Of a stretch of 64,000 nucleotides of DNA, positions 61,717 to 64,000 are shown piece after piece (the first letter of the stretch is position 1; each line of letters begins with the position of its first letter). Position numbers and translations under genes: made by a program. The notes beneath the pieces are model-generated. The model searched no databases. It saw nothing but the letters and a program-made list of their open reading frames with translations, and was not told the DNA's origin. Source of the DNA: Chondrilla cf. caribensis (taxonomy: Eukaryota; Porifera; Demospongiae; Chondrillida; Chondrillidae); contig OZ026553.1 in NCBI GenBank assembly GCA_964020155.1, positions 3,662,509-3,726,508 on the forward strand. Direction: 5' to 3'.

Positions 61717-62215
61717 ATGGGTGACGACGATGACAGTCCGTCGTATTTCCAGTCTACTTATGGTCCCGAGTCTCGGACTCGCGACGAGGCGAGATACGTT
61801 AAGAAGAACATACCCTTCCCTCCGGTGAACGCAGAAGCGCGAGAGGAGACGCCGCTAGGCGACACTACAGCTGTCGTTTCATCGTCGAACGATTATTGCT
61901 CTTTTCGGGAAGGAGAGAACTATGCACATGAACACGAAAATTTAAAAGAAGAGAGGACTACTACGTACAAGGGAGAGAATGACGAAACTATACAAGAATC
62001 TGAAGAAGAAACGAATGCCCAAGGTAATAATGGCCTCTTGCAACCACCAACCCCCGCGGGAAGACAAGAAATGATGGTAAATAACGGACAGGACAATAGT
62101 GGGGCATTGGAGCAGGAGGAGGAGAAATGTGAAGGCAAAAGCTGTGAAGACGACAGCGTTCAAGCTGTTTTGTCTCCATCATCGAAAGATCGCGGTGATG
62201 GCATAACATGTACCG
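61717..62215 (+). CDS. First coding exon of an unrecognised acidic protein (partial)
   Basis: The ATG at 61,717, in the context CAAAAATGG, opens a frame of 166 codons beginning MGDDDDSPSYFQSTYGPESR. Composition is charged and low in hydrophobic residues, with Glu-rich runs (ESEEET, LEQEEEKCEG), and suggests a disordered cytoplasmic or nuclear N-terminus. There is no signal peptide or membrane span. The frame ends at a TAG (62,242), but a donor-like CCG/GTATGT at 62,216 (or ATA/GTAAGC at 62,228) suggests splicing into an exon outside the window. Codon composition is more GC-rich than the surroundings, which supports coding. I do not recognise the family. Confidence 0.6.
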
Positions 62216-62958
62216 GTATGTACAATAGTAAGCCTAAGTATTAGAAAGTGAAGGTTCATCGCACGTGGTCTTAGCTAATCCTGAACGTCTTTGTTTTACA
62301 AAGAATTTCGTATAATGACTTTAACCATTATCCAATTCATATTAGTAAACCTTAGCTGTCAAACAGCTACATTTGCATTTAGAGATCGATTTATACGGTC
62401 TTTGCACACTACATTCATCGATTTTTTTTATTTTTTGGACTATGTTAGTTTTGAAATTAGTTCTTTTTAGTTTATATCAAGACTTGATACCAGTAATTAT
62501 GGCATCTTCAACACTTTCGCTGTAATTGGTGACAATTGAAATCTAACAATATAGATAGCATGAAGTTGACAATGGCGAATGAGATAAGTTACTTCACCTT
62601 TAGCTTCTTTGGAAGTTTTTCAGACAAAAAAGGGACAAAGAGTAAATTGATACAAGACATCCTCAATTTAACGAAAAAGTAGGCACTTTCTACAAACTAA
62701 AGTAGCATACACTCCACAAATCCAATGGATACAACTGCCATTTTTGAATGAAATAATCGGATGATTTATTATAATAAATATGGCCGTGTATATAGATATA
62801 AATAATATATATTATATTACATTATTATAATATGTTATGTAAGTACGCAGACACCCACACACTGCATAGGATTGAAGGCGAGAAGTCACATGATCGTGAC
62901 CCATGACCACTAGTCTAAGAGCAGATCTACATAGGGATGACATGTTAAATTAAATATT

Positions 62959-63134
62959 TACAGTGGAACCTCTCTATTAAGGACACCTAATTTTAGTCCT
63001 TAATTATAATGCAGAGGTTTCCCCAATTCAGAGGTCATTTTATACACTACAGTACTACACTGGGACACAGAATGGTGTCCTTATTACCGAGGTTTCCACA
63101 TTTCAGTGGTTTGTAATAGAGTGGTTCCACTGTA
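62959..63134. mobile_element. 172-bp MITE with TA target-site duplication
   Basis: The element 62,961-63,132 is flanked by TA on both sides. Terminal inverted repeats are CAGTGGAACCTCTCTATTA at the left and CAGTGGAACCACTCTATTA at the right (18 of 19 identical). Internal repeats around AAGGACACC and GGTGTCCTTATTA extend the pairing. This is typical of Tc1/mariner-superfamily (pogo/Tigger-like) non-autonomous elements. No coding capacity. Confidence 0.88.
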
Positions 63135-63247
63135 TTATTATGGTTTATACTATCACTGTCATACTACCCTCTACAGCCAGTATCCATGCACATGTGCTCA
63201 TTATACATAGCAATTATACAGTATAAGTATTATGTACATTAATTGAG

Positions 63248-63271
63248 TATATATATATATATATATATATA
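63248..63271. repeat. (TA)n microsatellite
   Basis: About 12 TA dinucleotides. Confidence 0.95.
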
Positions 63272-64000
63272 CACCATAATATATTGTATAAACAACTACA
63301 ATGTGTTCTGTAATGTGTTGTGAACAGCTTTAGCATGATAAATACACATCTTTAATTTACTGCAATGACTGTTTTGTCATGATGAAATTGTTGCTTGATA
63401 AAAACAGAGACCTTCATACTGACGCCTGTAAATCTTGAGATATTTGAAATACAAAGCATACACTTCTATAGAACAACAATAACAGATATAGCTGATTACA
63501 TAATATTATATGAAACAAAACTCAATAAAGTGCTTGCAAACTGCAGCTATAATAGCACATGTGAGTAAGTACAGGATATCGATTAAAGATTAATACAATG
63601 ATAACATTATGTAAACTTGTACAAACCACAAGTGTATTATGCAGCACTGAGATACCATATTTGAGTCACTGAGTAGAATTCCTGTGTAACAACCCTGCTT
63701 GTTTGGAGGCAGTACCGTAACCAGTGGAGTCCAACCAACCAGCCCACGGAGGTGTGGTTCCCTCCATTGCATGGGATATTGTGATATCCTGATAGACGAG
63801 TGTAAGAACAGCCGGCTGTGCAATTTTTGGAGGCTTCTACAGAAAAAAAAAAAGTGATTCTAAAAACTGTGCCAAGTGCATTGGGTCAACAACTGCTGTA
63901 TTTTAAATAGATATTATTGTCATGTGGTTACATCATATCAGAGTGTACACAGTGTAACTGTGGTCAGTAAGTACCTGCACTCAATTTTGCATAACTAGCA

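Larger units (their letters stand above)
62216..64000 (+). other. Probable intron, continuing past the window
   Basis: AT-rich and without long open frames. It contains a MITE (62,961-63,132), a (TA)n tract (about 63,248-63,271) and an A-run (about 63,842-63,853). No acceptor linking to a convincing second exon was found. Confidence 0.45.

Overview
The window looks like eukaryotic, animal-type repeat-rich DNA, not bacterial. It has long TG/CA microsatellites, satellite arrays, short inverted-repeat transposons with TA target-site duplications, and TRAF-type MATH domains, with very few open frames that look coding. The abundance of ACGT/TACGTA words, the MITE ends and the TRAF copies are what I would expect from a sponge or another early-branching marine invertebrate. 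That placement is from memory and is only moderately secure.

Region 1 (1-37,075) is a macro-repeat. A satellite of about 186-190 bp (roughly 135-140 copies, about 25.6 kb in total) is interrupted by three copies of a 3.1-3.8 kb non-satellite module (A 3,421-6,530; B 18,328-21,572; C 32,660-36,454), giving a period of about 14.3-14.9 kb. Each module has an AT-rich part, a GC-rich island of about 1.1 kb with a minus-strand TATA box, a 22-bp tandem repeat, a long (TG)n tract and an AT-rich tail. One satellite block also contains a separate repeat of about 360 bp with a built-in hairpin (7,699-8,992). Younger higher-order repeats (about 1,869 bp and 1,500 bp) show that the satellite is being actively rearranged. 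Near-identical copies repeatedly differ by the same 4-bp change, TA to TACGTA.

Region 2 (37,076-59,000) is built around a TRAF-like MATH domain. Three broken copies lie on the plus strand (37.4, 38.8 and 40.1 kb). A tandem array of eight copies plus a fragment lies on the minus strand (49.13-55.26 kb), arranged as a dimeric repeat of about 1,549 bp. Each complete unit encodes part of a coiled coil plus the MATH domain, has no intron and no good ATG at its 5' end, and is followed after about 30 bp by the next unit. Some units keep the MATH frame and others carry nonsense or frameshift changes. Between and around them are dispersed repeats, segmental duplications, a 17-bp minisatellite apparently grown out of one dispersed repeat, and a 339-bp TA-flanked element carrying a HIRAN-like gene fragment.

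Region 3 (59,000-64,000) has a 14-bp minisatellite between duplicated CA tracts, two small MITE-like elements, and one plausible first coding exon of an unrecognised acidic protein (61,717-62,215, plus strand) that runs into an intron leaving the window. I see no rRNA, tRNA, snRNA or CRISPR in the window.
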